From Alkalihalobacillus sp. BA299 (GTDB lineage Bacteria > Bacillota > Bacilli > Bacillales > Bacillaceae_F), in assembly GCF_017745675.1 (NCBI RefSeq), contig NZ_JAFLJM010000003.1, positions 62,001 through 126,000 of the forward strand: 64,000 nucleotides of DNA, read 5' to 3'. A model generated the notes under the pieces. The model worked only from the letters and a program-made list of their open reading frames with translations, ran no database searches and was not told where the DNA came from. Position 1 is the stretch's first letter. Every line of letters starts with the position of its first letter. Made by a program: the position numbers and the translations under genes. This document shows, one piece after another, positions 55,261 through 64,000 of the stretch.

Positions 55261-55512
55261 TTAATCACAACCAGTTGGCAAAAAATCCTCTTGCAATATT
55301 GCTAATTCACTTTCAATAGTCACATGATCCCCTTTTTTTACTTTCAAAATTTCAATGTCACCACTTGTATTAACTTGAACTATTTTAGTGGAACCATCCA
55401 ATGTTTTTATTAAAAATAAAGGCTCCCATTCATAAACATATGAACCTCGATGTACGAAAACTTCTTCTACTACACCATTCCATGAACTTGTAACTTTTCT
55501 ATATATGTTCAT
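55261..55512 (-). CDS. small biotinyl/lipoyl-like domain protein without the modified lysine
   Basis: An 83-residue protein (start ATG at 55512 after AGGATGGTG; an ATG at 55521 is possible) built as one barrel-sandwich hybrid domain: SSWNGVVEEVFVHRGSYVYEWEPLFLI ... VNTSGDIEILKVKKGDHVTIESELAIL. In biotinyl or lipoyl carriers the middle hairpin has EAMKM or DK; here it reads KTLDGSTK, so the modified lysine is not in place. It lies 24 bp after the glutamate dehydrogenase gene, which suggests a partner or assembly role. Confidence 0.7.
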   Translation of the reverse strand: MNIYRKVTSSWNGVVEEVFVHRGSYVYEWEPLFLIKTLDGSTKIVQVNTSGDIEILKVKKGDHVTIESELAILQEDFLPTGCD

Positions 55513-55536
55513 ATTCACCATCCTATAAAATCAATG

Positions 55537-56838
55537 TTATATCCATCCGCGAAAACGAGATGCTTCTGCTATTTTTCGAACACCAATCATATAACCAGCC
55601 AAACGCATATTAACGTTTTGCTTAATAGCAGTCGAATATACATTCTCGAAAGCTTCTGTCATTACTTTATGAAGTTTTTCAGACACTTCTTTTTCTGACC
55701 AATAGTAACCTAAATTATTTTGAACCCATTCAAAATAAGAAACTGTAACACCTCCTGCACTTGCTAATACATCAGGAACTAGTAATATACCTTTTTGTGT
55801 TAATATATTGTTAGCTTCTAATGTTGTTGGACCGTTAGCGGCTTCTACAATTATTTTTGCTTTAATTTGATTTGCATTTTCTTTAGTAATTTGATTTGAG
55901 ATAGCTGCAGGGACAAGAATATCACATGGGAGCACTAGCAATTCTTTATTTGTTATTGTATTTTTAAAGTGCTTTGTTACAACACCAAAGGAGTCTCTTT
56001 TATCTAATAAATAAGGAATGTCCAAGCCATTCTCATCATATAAGGCACCATAAGCATCTGAAATACCCACTATTTTCGCGCCAGAGTCGTATAAGAATTT
56101 TGCCAAATAGCTACCTGCATTTCCAAACCCTTGTATAGCTATTTTAGCTCCTTGAATAGTAATTCCTCTCTTTTTAGCTGCTTCTTCAATACATATAACT
56201 ACGCCCTTAGCTGTTGAACTTTCTCTTCCTTGTGAGCCTCCTAATACAATAGGTTTACCCGTTATAAATCCTGGTGAATCAAACTCACGAATACGACTAT
56301 ATTCATCCATCATCCAAGACATGATTTGTGAATTAGTAAAAACATCAGGTGCTGGGATGTCTTTGGTAGGGCCTACAATTTGACTTATGGCGCGAACATA
56401 ACCTCTACTTAAACGTTCGAGTTCACGAATTGACATTACTCTTGGGTCACATACAATTCCACCTTTTCCACCACCATATGGAAGGTCCACAATTCCTGCT
56501 TTTAAACTCATCCAAATGGATAATGCTTTTACTTCATCTTGCGTTATTTCAGGGTGAAATCGTATACCACCTTTCGTAGGTCCAATGGCATCATTATGTT
56601 GTGCACGGTAACCTGTAAATACTTTAATCGAATCGTCGTCCATTCGCACAGGAATCCGAACTGTTAACATTCTGATTGGTTCTTTCAATAATTCAAATAC
56701 TTCTTTTGGATATCCTAGTTTAGTTAATGCTTCATCAATAATAATTTGAGTAGATTTTAATAAATTTGGTGATTCTATTTCTTTATTTGCAGCATTAATT
56801 TTATCTATCACCATTTGGTTTATATTACTTATCTGCAT
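55537..56838 (-). CDS. NAD-specific glutamate dehydrogenase
   Basis: A 433-residue GDH of the hexameric GudB/RocG type: GPTKGGIRFHPE and LPYGGGKGGI carry the substrate lysines, PAPDVFTNSQ follows, and QGFGNAGSYLAKFL is the NAD-binding loop. It removes ammonia from glutamate to give 2-oxoglutarate, the expected fate of hut-derived glutamate. Start ATG at 56838 with GAGGTG upstream on the minus strand. Confidence 0.95.
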   Translation of the reverse strand: MQISNINQMVIDKINAANKEIESPNLLKSTQIIIDEALTKLGYPKEVFELLKEPIRMLTVRIPVRMDDDSIKVFTGYRAQHNDAIGPTKGGIRFHPEITQDEVKALSIWMSLKAGIVDLPYGGGKGGIVCDPRVMSIRELERLSRGYVRAISQIVGPTKDIPAPDVFTNSQIMSWMMDEYSRIREFDSPGFITGKPIVLGGSQGRESSTAKGVVICIEEAAKKRGITIQGAKIAIQGFGNAGSYLAKFLYDSGAKIVGISDAYGALYDENGLDIPYLLDKRDSFGVVTKHFKNTITNKELLVLPCDILVPAAISNQITKENANQIKAKIIVEAANGPTTLEANNILTQKGILLVPDVLASAGGVTVSYFEWVQNNLGYYWSEKEVSEKLHKVMTEAFENVYSTAIKQNVNMRLAGYMIGVRKIAEASRFRGWI

Positions 56839-57287
56839 GATTTCACCTCAAGTTATTTAAAGTTTCATTCTTATCTACTCTTCTCAATCTACCTCCACTA
56901 CAACAACAAATACCCAATTAGTGCTGCAATGAGAAGGGTCAAAACTTTAGCTCCAAGCTTTTAAGGTTCTCAACTATTGCTCTATAAGTATATCGAGCTA
57001 GTAAATGAGAAAATAGATAAAAAACTTTCGAAATGTTTAAATAATTTAAGGTAAGAGGTTCCCTTTTAAATTACTTTCAATAAAAACGGATAATTATATA
57101 AGGTAGATGATAATTTTTTATTACATTTAATTAAGTAAAGCATCAATAGAAAAGAGGTTATACCAAGAAGTCAAACCGACTTCATTGATATAACCCCCTT
57201 AAGACTAATAACTATAATCGCTTCATGTTTAGAACCCTTTACTAGCGCACCACTTGTACTTATAAGAAAACAACAATTCATTCTCAC
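56839..57287. other. intergenic region holding the hut relic
   Basis: No open gene. Nearly the whole stretch from 56872 onward derives from three parts of the hut locus (see the relic). The GDH promoter must lie at the left side. Confidence 0.75.
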
Positions 57288-57306
57288 TCATTCATGCTCA
57301 TTATTT
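56872..57306 (-). pseudogene. collapsed relic of a duplicated hut locus
   Basis: Three blocks match the hut locus in the same order and direction. Block A, 56872-56957, matches the 3' end of the YjiH gene (45557-45641; shared ACTACAACAACAAATAC). Block B, 56971-57124, matches the region before hutU (51088-51245; shared GAGAAAATAGATAAAAAACT). Block C, 57125-57306, matches the hutH/hutP spacer, terminator and hutP codons (54405-54670; shared GACTTCATTGATATAACCCC), with an 82-base gap. The genes between have been deleted. Confidence 0.85.
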
Positions 57307-58787
57307 TGTTCATATTTTTCATTCAGACGATACTTTCTTGGGGTTACCCCCGTTTGTTCTTTGAAAATTCTGCTAAAATAATTAGCTTGACTAAATCCCG
57401 TTTGTTCAGCAATTTCTTGTATCGATAGAGTTGTCTCTAACAATAGTCGTTTCGCCTCGCGAATTCGGATGCTCGTTAACTGCTGACGAAAGGACACGTT
57501 TAGTTTTTTAGCCAGTAGATGACTAAAGTATGTGGGGCTTCTTTCAATATACTCAGCAACTGTTTGCAGACTTAACGTTGAATCATAATAGTTCAATTCC
57601 ATATACGATAGCGCTTGCTCCACAACATCCAACCGAGATTGTTCTTTTTGTAGTTTTACCCCATCTAAAATATCATAAGTAAATAACAATAACTCCTGGA
57701 CGATCCGGTAAAGAACAGGATTATTTAATATTGTTGAAAATACTTGGTGATACGATGCTTCAAATCGCTTTTCATTAAGATAATACGTCTGCATATATCG
57801 CCGTATTTGTGCTAATATGCTAGTTAGTCGAGTTCGTAATAACCCGGGTTGAGGATAAGGTTCTTCTAAGTGAAGAAACTGCTTATACATCCAAGCTTTA
57901 ATACCACGTTTATCTGCTTGGTTTAACATTTCAATCCATTCTCGCTGTTCTACTGGGGTTAAAAATGGATCGAAAGGTACCCAATGTAAATCTTTTTTAA
58001 ACAAGATAATTTGTCGGTAACCTTTAAAAAAAGTTAGTTCCAAAGCTTGCTTTGCTTGCGTATATTTTGTGTGAATCGTTTGTTCTTCATCATTGTCCCC
58101 TTCATGAATGACGATCGCGAGTGGCTCATTATATACCTCTTCCCACGATTTTAATATACGATAACCCTCTTTTTGTAAATCACTGCCTTTTTCGAAAACG
58201 GTTACGATCAGGTCACTTAAAGGAAATAAAACAGGCTGGTTTCGAAACTTAAACTCAGTTAGAAAACCCCTCAATTCCTTAAGCTGATTCCGATTTTCTG
58301 TCTGTAACACCATCAGTTGAAAATCTATCCCTTTTGTTTCATTTTCAAGGAAAAGAGAATGATAAGATAGCTTTGAGACAGAAACTCGCTCCCTATGTTG
58401 AAATGGTGGTACAGTCTGTATTTCAGCACTCAGACAATGTTGCAATGTTTTTTTTATTTCATTTGGAGATGTAGGTTTGACCCACAAATCTACTGCTTGA
58501 ATTTCAATGGCTTGCATGGCTCTGTCAAACGTCGCTTCGGCAGTTATTAAAACCGTTTGCTTCACATAATTCTTAACAGTACTTTTAAATATGCCCCACT
58601 TTTCTTTTGGGATCATATCTAATTCCATACAAACAATGTCGGGAACGTTATTTTCAATCAACTGAATAGTTTTATCGAAAGTGTCGGTCAAAAAAACTTC
58701 CTCAAAAGGTAGGGAATAAGATGATACTAGCCAGTTAATACCTATTCTTTCATTTTCATCCCTTTCAGCAATCAGTAGTTTTGCCAT
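57288..58787 (-). CDS. AraC-type response regulator with a substituted receiver
   Basis: A 499-residue YesN-like protein. The receiver-like domain (1-120) keeps AERDENE and VKPTSPNE, but the phospho-acceptor position in PDIVCMELDMIP is Glu55, not Asp. The middle region (about 130-390) is helical with no recognised motif. The C-terminal AraC helix-turn-helix pair (about 395-490) contains TVAEYIERSPTYFSHLLAKK and GFSQANYFSRIFKEQTGVTP. No kinase is adjacent. It lies upstream of the GDH gene and downstream of the mutase operon, in the same direction. Its last codons (NEHE) lie in relic hutP sequence. Confidence 0.88.
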   Translation of the reverse strand: MAKLLIAERDENERIGINWLVSSYSLPFEEVFLTDTFDKTIQLIENNVPDIVCMELDMIPKEKWGIFKSTVKNYVKQTVLITAEATFDRAMQAIEIQAVDLWVKPTSPNEIKKTLQHCLSAEIQTVPPFQHRERVSVSKLSYHSLFLENETKGIDFQLMVLQTENRNQLKELRGFLTEFKFRNQPVLFPLSDLIVTVFEKGSDLQKEGYRILKSWEEVYNEPLAIVIHEGDNDEEQTIHTKYTQAKQALELTFFKGYRQIILFKKDLHWVPFDPFLTPVEQREWIEMLNQADKRGIKAWMYKQFLHLEEPYPQPGLLRTRLTSILAQIRRYMQTYYLNEKRFEASYHQVFSTILNNPVLYRIVQELLLFTYDILDGVKLQKEQSRLDVVEQALSYMELNYYDSTLSLQTVAEYIERSPTYFSHLLAKKLNVSFRQQLTSIRIREAKRLLLETTLSIQEIAEQTGFSQANYFSRIFKEQTGVTPRKYRLNEKYEQNNEHE

Positions 58788-58975
58788 AATTGAACTCCTC
58801 GTTATCTACAACAAATTTTTTATTCATTCCCACTCGTAGCTTATTGACATTAGTATACCATTATCAGTCAATCAGCTCTCTATTTATTCTAAGAGCTGCA
58901 AATCAACTTTCCTCATAACATAAAGCTAAAGAGAGCTTATCGATAATAAGTATAAAAAAAGTGCTAAGCCCTTTA

Positions 58976-59014
58976 GATGACAACACCACAATTCGTTAAG
59001 TGATGTTGTCATCA
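58976..59014 (-). terminator. hairpin terminator after meaB
   Basis: GATGACAACACCAC pairs with GTGATGTTGTCATC with one mismatch; it lies about 35 bp after the meaB stop, with a short T-run further on. Confidence 0.65.
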
Positions 59015-59047
59015 TCTAAAAAAGCCTAGACACCTTAATTTCATTTA

Positions 59048-60175
59048 TTAATTATCTTCATCATATATCTTCAATAATGTTTGAACTGCTAGTGTTGGTG
59101 ATGTTTCACCATTTATAAGTAACTTTTCGATTAATGGAAAGTTTTCTTTTACTTTATCATTTTGATAGAAACGTGTTTTTAATTGGTCCTCAATTAACGT
59201 TCGTACCCAGTCTAACATTTGCTGCTTTCGGCGCTCATCAAACACACCTGAAGTTTTGGTATCTTGTTCGTATTGTCTAATAACTTTCCAAATGTTAGGA
59301 ACACCTTCACCTGTTAAAGCAGAGACTGTATATGCTTTCGTTTCCCAGCCTTTTGTAGCTGGCTGGAGAAAATGTAATAACCGATTGTATTCTGCTCTTG
59401 CATTTAATGCAGCTTGCTTATTATGGCCATCGGCTTTATTAATGAAAATCGCATCAGCAATTTCCATAACCCCTTTTTTCATGCCTTGCAGTTCATCACC
59501 AGCACCTGTCAGCATAATGACAAGAAAGAAGTCCACCATTGAACGAACGGTTATTTCACTTTGTCCGACTCCAACAGTTTCGACGATCATCACATCGTAG
59601 CCCGCAGCTTCACAAATTAGTAAAGTCTCACGGCTTTTTCTAGCTACCCCGCCTAATGTTCCCCCAGCTGGAGATGGTCGAACGTAAGCATTTTTATGCC
59701 TTGAGAGATTTTCCATTCTCGTTTTATCACCTAAAATACTCCCTTTGGACAAACTGCTTGATGGATCTACTGCAAGTACCGCCACTTTATGCCCTTGGTC
59801 ACATAGCATCGTACCAAATGCCTCAATAAGTGTACTTTTCCCCGCACCTGGTACACCCGTAAATCCAATTCGAATTGAATTTCCTGTGTAAGGCATTAAT
59901 TTTTTTAACACTTCTTGACCGAGTTGAATATGCTTTTGCGAATTACTTTCCACTAACGTAATCGCTTGAGCAATAATCGCACGATTGCCTTCTAGAACCC
60001 CAGCAACATAATCATCGACTGAAAGCTGACGGCGACGTGGGAACTTGTTCCCCGTCACCGCCTTTTTTTCATTGCTCATCCCGTCATGTCCACCTTCAGT
60101 TCCTTTAAGGTAATGACTGGCATAGCCTTCAGCTTGATCCATTGCCCATTCTGGTCTTGATTTTTTCTTACTCAT
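59048..60175 (-). CDS. meaB: methylmalonyl-CoA mutase-associated GTPase MeaB
   Basis: A 375-residue G3E GTPase: P-loop [44 protein letters not shown] and FINKADGHN. It loads or protects the B12 cofactor of the mutase. The longest frame starts at 60193, but ATG at 60175 ([10 protein letters not shown]), which has GAGGAT before it and overlaps the mutase stop by 8 bases, is preferred. Confidence 0.95.
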   Translation of the reverse strand: MSKKKSRPEWAMDQAEGYASHYLKGTEGGHDGMSNEKKAVTGNKFPRRRQLSVDDYVAGVLEGNRAIIAQAITLVESNSQKHIQLGQEVLKKLMPYTGNSIRIGFTGVPGAGKSTLIEAFGTMLCDQGHKVAVLAVDPSSSLSKGSILGDKTRMENLSRHKNAYVRPSPAGGTLGGVARKSRETLLICEAAGYDVMIVETVGVGQSEITVRSMVDFFLVIMLTGAGDELQGMKKGVMEIADAIFINKADGHNKQAALNARAEYNRLLHFLQPATKGWETKAYTVSALTGEGVPNIWKVIRQYEQDTKTSGVFDERRKQQMLDWVRTLIEDQLKTRFYQNDKVKENFPLIEKLLINGETSPTLAVQTLLKIYDEDN

Positions 60176-62360
60176 CGTTATCCTCGTAACCAAGTCTACG
60201 ATTGACTTCTACTAATACTTTTTCAGCTGCAACAGGGATAACTGTACCAGGACCAAAAATAGCTGCTGCTCCTTTTTCTTTTAAGTAATCGTAATCTTGT
60301 GCTGGAATAACCCCACCAATAACGACAGCAATATCGCCACGGCCAAGACGTTCTAATTCAGCAACAACTTGAGGAAGAAGTGTTTTATGACCAGCTGCTA
60401 GTGAACTTACCCCTAACACATGAACATCATTTTCAACGGCTTGTAATGCGGCTTCTTCTGGAGTTTGGAAAAGAGGACCGATATCAACATCAAACCCTAA
60501 ATCAGCAAATGCGGTAGAAATCACTTTTGCTCCACGGTCATGACCGTCTTGCCCCATTTTTGCAATCATAATTCGCGGTCTACGTCCTTCACGCTCTTCA
60601 AAAACGTCGGTCATGTCACGAACTACCTTCACTTGTTCTGCATCACCAAACTCTGAACTATACACTCCACTAATCGATCTAATCACCGCCTTATGTCTTC
60701 CTGCTACTTTTTCAATCGCATCAGAAATTTCACCTAAGCTAGCACGTACTCGAGCGGCTTCAACAGAAAGCTCAAGTAAGTTTCCATTTCCAGTTTCAGC
60801 TGCTTTCGTAATCGCATTTAACGCAGCATCAACTTTAGCTTGGTCACGTTCAGCTCTTAATTTTTCAAGCCTGCGAATCTGCGCTTCTCTAACTGCAGTG
60901 TTATCAATATCAAGAATCTCAATCGGATCTTCTTTTTCTAAACGATATTTGTTTACACCAATGATTGATTCTTTTCCAGAGTCGATATGCGCTTGGCGTC
61001 TTGCTGCTGCTTCTTCAATCCGCATTTTCGGAAGACCTGTTTCAATCGCTTTTGACATACCACCGAGTTCTTCAATTTCTTCAATATGAGCCCATGCTTT
61101 TTGCACGAGTTCTGCGGTTAATGACTCAACGTAATACGAACCACCCCAAGGATCTAGCACATTACAAATGCCTGTTTCATCTTGAAGATAAAGCTGCGTG
61201 TTGCGAGCAATTCTCGCTGAGAAATCTGTAGGTAAGGCGATCGCTTCATCTAATGCGTTCGTATGCAATGACTGAGTGTGACCGAGTGCCGCTGCCATTG
61301 CCTCAATACATGTACGTGTCACGTTATTAAAAGGATCTTGCTCGGTTAAGCTCCAACCAGAGGTTTGAGAATGTGTTCTGAGAGCTAAAGATTTGTCATT
61401 TTTCGGGTTAAACTGTTTCATTAGCTTTGCCCAGATGAGACGACCTGCACGCATTTTCGCAACTTCCATGTAATAGTTCATTCCAATTGCCCAGAAGAAC
61501 GATAAACGTGGGGCGAATTTATCGATATCAATACCTGCTTTTAAACCGGTCTTAACATACTCTAAGCCATCTGCTAAAGTATAGCCTAATTCGATATCCG
61601 CCGTTGCACCCGCTTCTTGCATATGATAACCAGAAATACTAATACTATTAAACTTTGGCATATACTTGGACGTGTACTCAAAAATATCTGCGATGATCTT
61701 CATTGACATTTCAGGGCCATAAATATACGTATTACGAACCATATATTCTTTTAAAATATCATTTTGGATCGTGCCTGAAAGAAGCTCTTGCGCTACCCCT
61801 TGTTCTTCAGCCGCTACGATATAAAAAGCCATGACTGGAAGAACGGCGCCGTTCATCGTCATCGATACAGACATTTGATCAAGCGGAATACCATCAAATA
61901 AAATTTTCATATCTAAGATAGAATCTACAGCAACCCCTGCTTTACCAACGTCCCCTACTACTCTTGGGTGATCAGAATCATAACCACGGTGAGTTGCTAA
62001 ATCAAATGCGATCGATAACCCCTTTTGTCCTGCCGCTAAATTACGTCTGTAAAAAGCATTACTTTCTTCAGCGGTTGAAAATCCAGCATATTGACGAACT
62101 GTCCATGGTCGTGCTTTATACATTGCTGGATATGGCCCACGGAAAAACGGCGCAATCCCTGCTACATAATCAAGATGCTTCATTCCTTCCGTATCTGCTT
62201 TCGTATAGAGCGGTTTTACATCGATTTTTTCTGTTGTATGAAACATTAATTCTTCTAATGAAGCTCCAGTCGTTTGCTCAGCTTGCTGACGCCAGTTGTC
62301 TAAATTAGAGGAAGGTTTTTCTGCTGTATAAGGAATACTCGTGAAATCCGGCTTCGTCAT
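60168..62360 (-). CDS. mutB: methylmalonyl-CoA mutase, large (catalytic) subunit
   Basis: A 730-residue mutase (also called ScpA or McmA). The TIM-barrel substrate domain contains [20 protein letters not shown], and [19 protein letters not shown] is present. The C-terminal B12 domain has the DxHxxG motif at 605-610 (DGHDRG; His607 is the cobalt ligand). It interconverts methylmalonyl-CoA and succinyl-CoA. It starts at the last base of the small-subunit gene's stop and is coupled to it. Confidence 0.97.
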   Translation of the reverse strand: MTKPDFTSIPYTAEKPSSNLDNWRQQAEQTTGASLEELMFHTTEKIDVKPLYTKADTEGMKHLDYVAGIAPFFRGPYPAMYKARPWTVRQYAGFSTAEESNAFYRRNLAAGQKGLSIAFDLATHRGYDSDHPRVVGDVGKAGVAVDSILDMKILFDGIPLDQMSVSMTMNGAVLPVMAFYIVAAEEQGVAQELLSGTIQNDILKEYMVRNTYIYGPEMSMKIIADIFEYTSKYMPKFNSISISGYHMQEAGATADIELGYTLADGLEYVKTGLKAGIDIDKFAPRLSFFWAIGMNYYMEVAKMRAGRLIWAKLMKQFNPKNDKSLALRTHSQTSGWSLTEQDPFNNVTRTCIEAMAAALGHTQSLHTNALDEAIALPTDFSARIARNTQLYLQDETGICNVLDPWGGSYYVESLTAELVQKAWAHIEEIEELGGMSKAIETGLPKMRIEEAAARRQAHIDSGKESIIGVNKYRLEKEDPIEILDIDNTAVREAQIRRLEKLRAERDQAKVDAALNAITKAAETGNGNLLELSVEAARVRASLGEISDAIEKVAGRHKAVIRSISGVYSSEFGDAEQVKVVRDMTDVFEEREGRRPRIMIAKMGQDGHDRGAKVISTAFADLGFDVDIGPLFQTPEEAALQAVENDVHVLGVSSLAAGHKTLLPQVVAELERLGRGDIAVVIGGVIPAQDYDYLKEKGAAAIFGPGTVIPVAAEKVLVEVNRRLGYEDNDE

Positions 62361-64000
62361 TATTTAACAACTCCTTTCTCGACTTGAAGCTTCCTTAAAA
62401 CTTCATAACAGTTAGAACGAATATGAACGAAATCATCAACCCCAGCATTACGATAGTTTGCTTCATCTTCCTCAGCTGGTTTTCCAGCAATCATTACGGT
62501 AATCTCTTCGTTTGTTTGTTTGATCGTTTTAATAATTTCTGTGGCTTGCTCTTGGTAGCTTTCGTCTTTCCCACAAATCACAACAACATTTGCTTTTGAA
62601 TCGATTGCTGCCTGAGCCGCTTCAGAACTCGTCATATACCCATTATTTCGTATTACTTCAAATCCACCAATTTCAAAGAAACCTGCGGTAAAATCTGCAC
62701 GAGCTTTATGACTAGGAATAGGTCCAAGGTTTGCTAAAAACACTTTCACTGTCTCTCCTTGTTCTTTAGCATACGCTTCATTTGCTTGGCGAAGTTCTTC
62801 AAATTTTTCTGCCCCTCTACTACGGACGATTGGTTCTATTGTCAATGTACTTTCAGTTCGCCCTAAACCGCTAGCAAGGTCAGCAACCGAAGCACCGTTC
62901 ATTGCAAACCGAAGTGCTTGTTCCACAATGTTTGCCTTATTTGTAAACTGAATAGTTGTAGCTGTTAATTTCAATTTCTCAGAGACATATTGTTCAATGT
63001 AATTAGAATCATCTTCTGAAACAACTTCAATTGGTTTTTCAGTTGTATTCGCATACATATTCGTACCGACAAAGATATCTTTCCGTTGTTCTATATTTCT
63101 CAATCGACTTTCTTTCGTAGCAGCCACTTTTTGTTGCGGTATTCCTGCTTTTAGTGCTGCTATAATTCCACCCTTTGCTTCGACCTGTTGGAACAGTGTC
63201 CAAGCTTTCTCCGATAGCTCATTCGTTAATACTTCAATATACCAAGAGCCACCAGCTGGATCGACTGTTTTTCCAATATGAGATTCTTCCTGTAAAATGA
63301 TCGAAATGTTACGGGCAATTCTTCTAGAAAAAGCGGTTGACTTTTGAATCGGCTCATCAAAAGGGCTTACATGGATGCTATTGGCTCCTCCGACTGCTGC
63401 TGCAAATGCCTCAGAAGTGCTTCTTAACATATTCACATAAGGATCATACTTTGTTTTTGTCCATGAGGAAGTTCTAGCATGAATATATAACGTTCCATCA
63501 CTTTCTTCTCCACCGAAAGCGGTAACAATTTTAGACCACAGAACACGTGCCGCACGAATTTTACTCATTTCCATAAAGTAATCTGCCCCAACTGAGAAAA
63601 CGAAACGAATCGATTTCGCTGCATCTTTAATAGAAATCCCACGAGACGTTAGCGCCTGCAAATACTCTACTCCTGTAGCTAATGAAAACGCTAATTCTTC
63701 AACAGCACTACTTCCCCCATTATGGTAAGGTGTTCCTTCAACAAGGACAGTTTGAAGAGAAGGGGCGTTATCCGTTGACCATTTAACGAGATCAGCCATG
63801 CAGTTATAACATTCTTCTAATGAATACTCGATTGTCCCCTTTTCAACCAATTGACCGAGGGGATCCATCCCAATTACACCAGAAAGCTGCGAAGCTTTGA
63901 TATTATTCTTTTGAAGAGCACCTAACACCATTGTGAATATTGGAACGGCATTAGCTCCTGTGTGAATATGAACAGGAATGCTTGCTAAATTAATGTCTTC
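62360..64000 (-). CDS. mutA: methylmalonyl-CoA mutase, small subunit (5' partial)
   Basis: The frame stays open past the Met at 63931 to the window end ([20 protein letters not shown]), so the N-terminus is missing. It is homologous to the large subunit: [27 protein letters not shown], and a C-terminal flavodoxin-like domain where the B12 motif is replaced by PSHKARADF. The small subunit is known not to bind B12. It forms the heterodimer with MutB. Confidence 0.93.
   Translation of the reverse strand, partial: EDINLASIPVHIHTGANAVPIFTMVLGALQKNNIKASQLSGVIGMDPLGQLVEKGTIEYSLEECYNCMADLVKWSTDNAPSLQTVLVEGTPYHNGGSSAVEELAFSLATGVEYLQALTSRGISIKDAAKSIRFVFSVGADYFMEMSKIRAARVLWSKIVTAFGGEESDGTLYIHARTSSWTKTKYDPYVNMLRSTSEAFAAAVGGANSIHVSPFDEPIQKSTAFSRRIARNISIILQEESHIGKTVDPAGGSWYIEVLTNELSEKAWTLFQQVEAKGGIIAALKAGIPQQKVAATKESRLRNIEQRKDIFVGTNMYANTTEKPIEVVSEDDSNYIEQYVSEKLKLTATTIQFTNKANIVEQALRFAMNGASVADLASGLGRTESTLTIEPIVRSRGAEKFEELRQANEAYAKEQGETVKVFLANLGPIPSHKARADFTAGFFEIGGFEVIRNNGYMTSSEAAQAAIDSKANVVVICGKDESYQEQATEIIKTIKQTNEEITVMIAGKPAEEDEANYRNAGVDDFVHIRSNCYEVLRKLQVEKGVVK

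Overview
The window is low-GC DNA with Bacillaceae-type gene content. The signs are a HutP-regulated hut operon, a ywrABCD-like chromate/Lrp/gamma-glutamyltransferase cluster, SigA promoters, GGAGG ribosome-binding sites with several TTG/GTG starts, cre-like CcpA sites and many intrinsic terminators. A full-length SelA suggests one of the minority of bacilli that handle selenium, but genus cannot be fixed from the sequence. No rRNA, tRNA or CRISPR array was seen.

Layout. 1-5.7 kb: 3' part of a BCCT transporter, a TetR regulator and pyruvate carboxylase. 5.7-15.1 kb: a short PrpD-like protein and an orphan betaine-type binding protein behind a sigma-54 promoter, next to a sigma-54 activator and its sensor kinase; then a second membrane kinase divergent from a citrate synthase. 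15.2-18.6 kb: a 535-bp internally deleted class C group II intron just past the terminator of PEP carboxylase. 18.9-24 kb: phnD-phnE-phnC-selA in one orientation, with a divergent LysR gene. A TATAATCATGATTATA-type palindrome occurs both here and at the citrate synthase/kinase promoters. 24-32 kb: FAH-family hydrolase, a TrpXYZ-type ABC operon, a membrane protein, a B12-binding radical SAM protein, a DMT exporter and a small ORF. 32-40 kb: TctCBA transporter, then Lrp regulator, two copies of a structured repeat, a GGT-family gene and a split chromate transporter. 40-42 kb: TatD hydrolase and an SDR.

42-55 kb is a large histidine-utilisation locus on the minus strand: hutP, HutP-controlled terminator, hutH, a NhaC/YuiF-type transporter, hutU, hutI, hutG, YjiH protein, BCCT transporter and a second HAL-family protein that lacks the Ala-Ser-Gly cofactor triad. 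Its product glutamate would feed the glutamate dehydrogenase at 55.5-56.8 kb. The hutP leader carries two arrays of UAG triplets at 7-nt spacing, which match the HutP RNA-binding pattern. At 56.87-57.31 kb lies a collapsed relic of a second copy of this locus.

57.3-64 kb: an AraC-type response regulator with a substituted receiver, then meaB and the two methylmalonyl-CoA mutase subunits, the last one running off the window end. The overall theme is amino-acid, carboxylate and propionyl/methylmalonyl metabolism feeding the TCA cycle. The strongest candidates for new biology are the HutP leader arrays, the MIO-less HAL homologue, the phnDCE-selA-lysR cluster and the covarying repeat pair.
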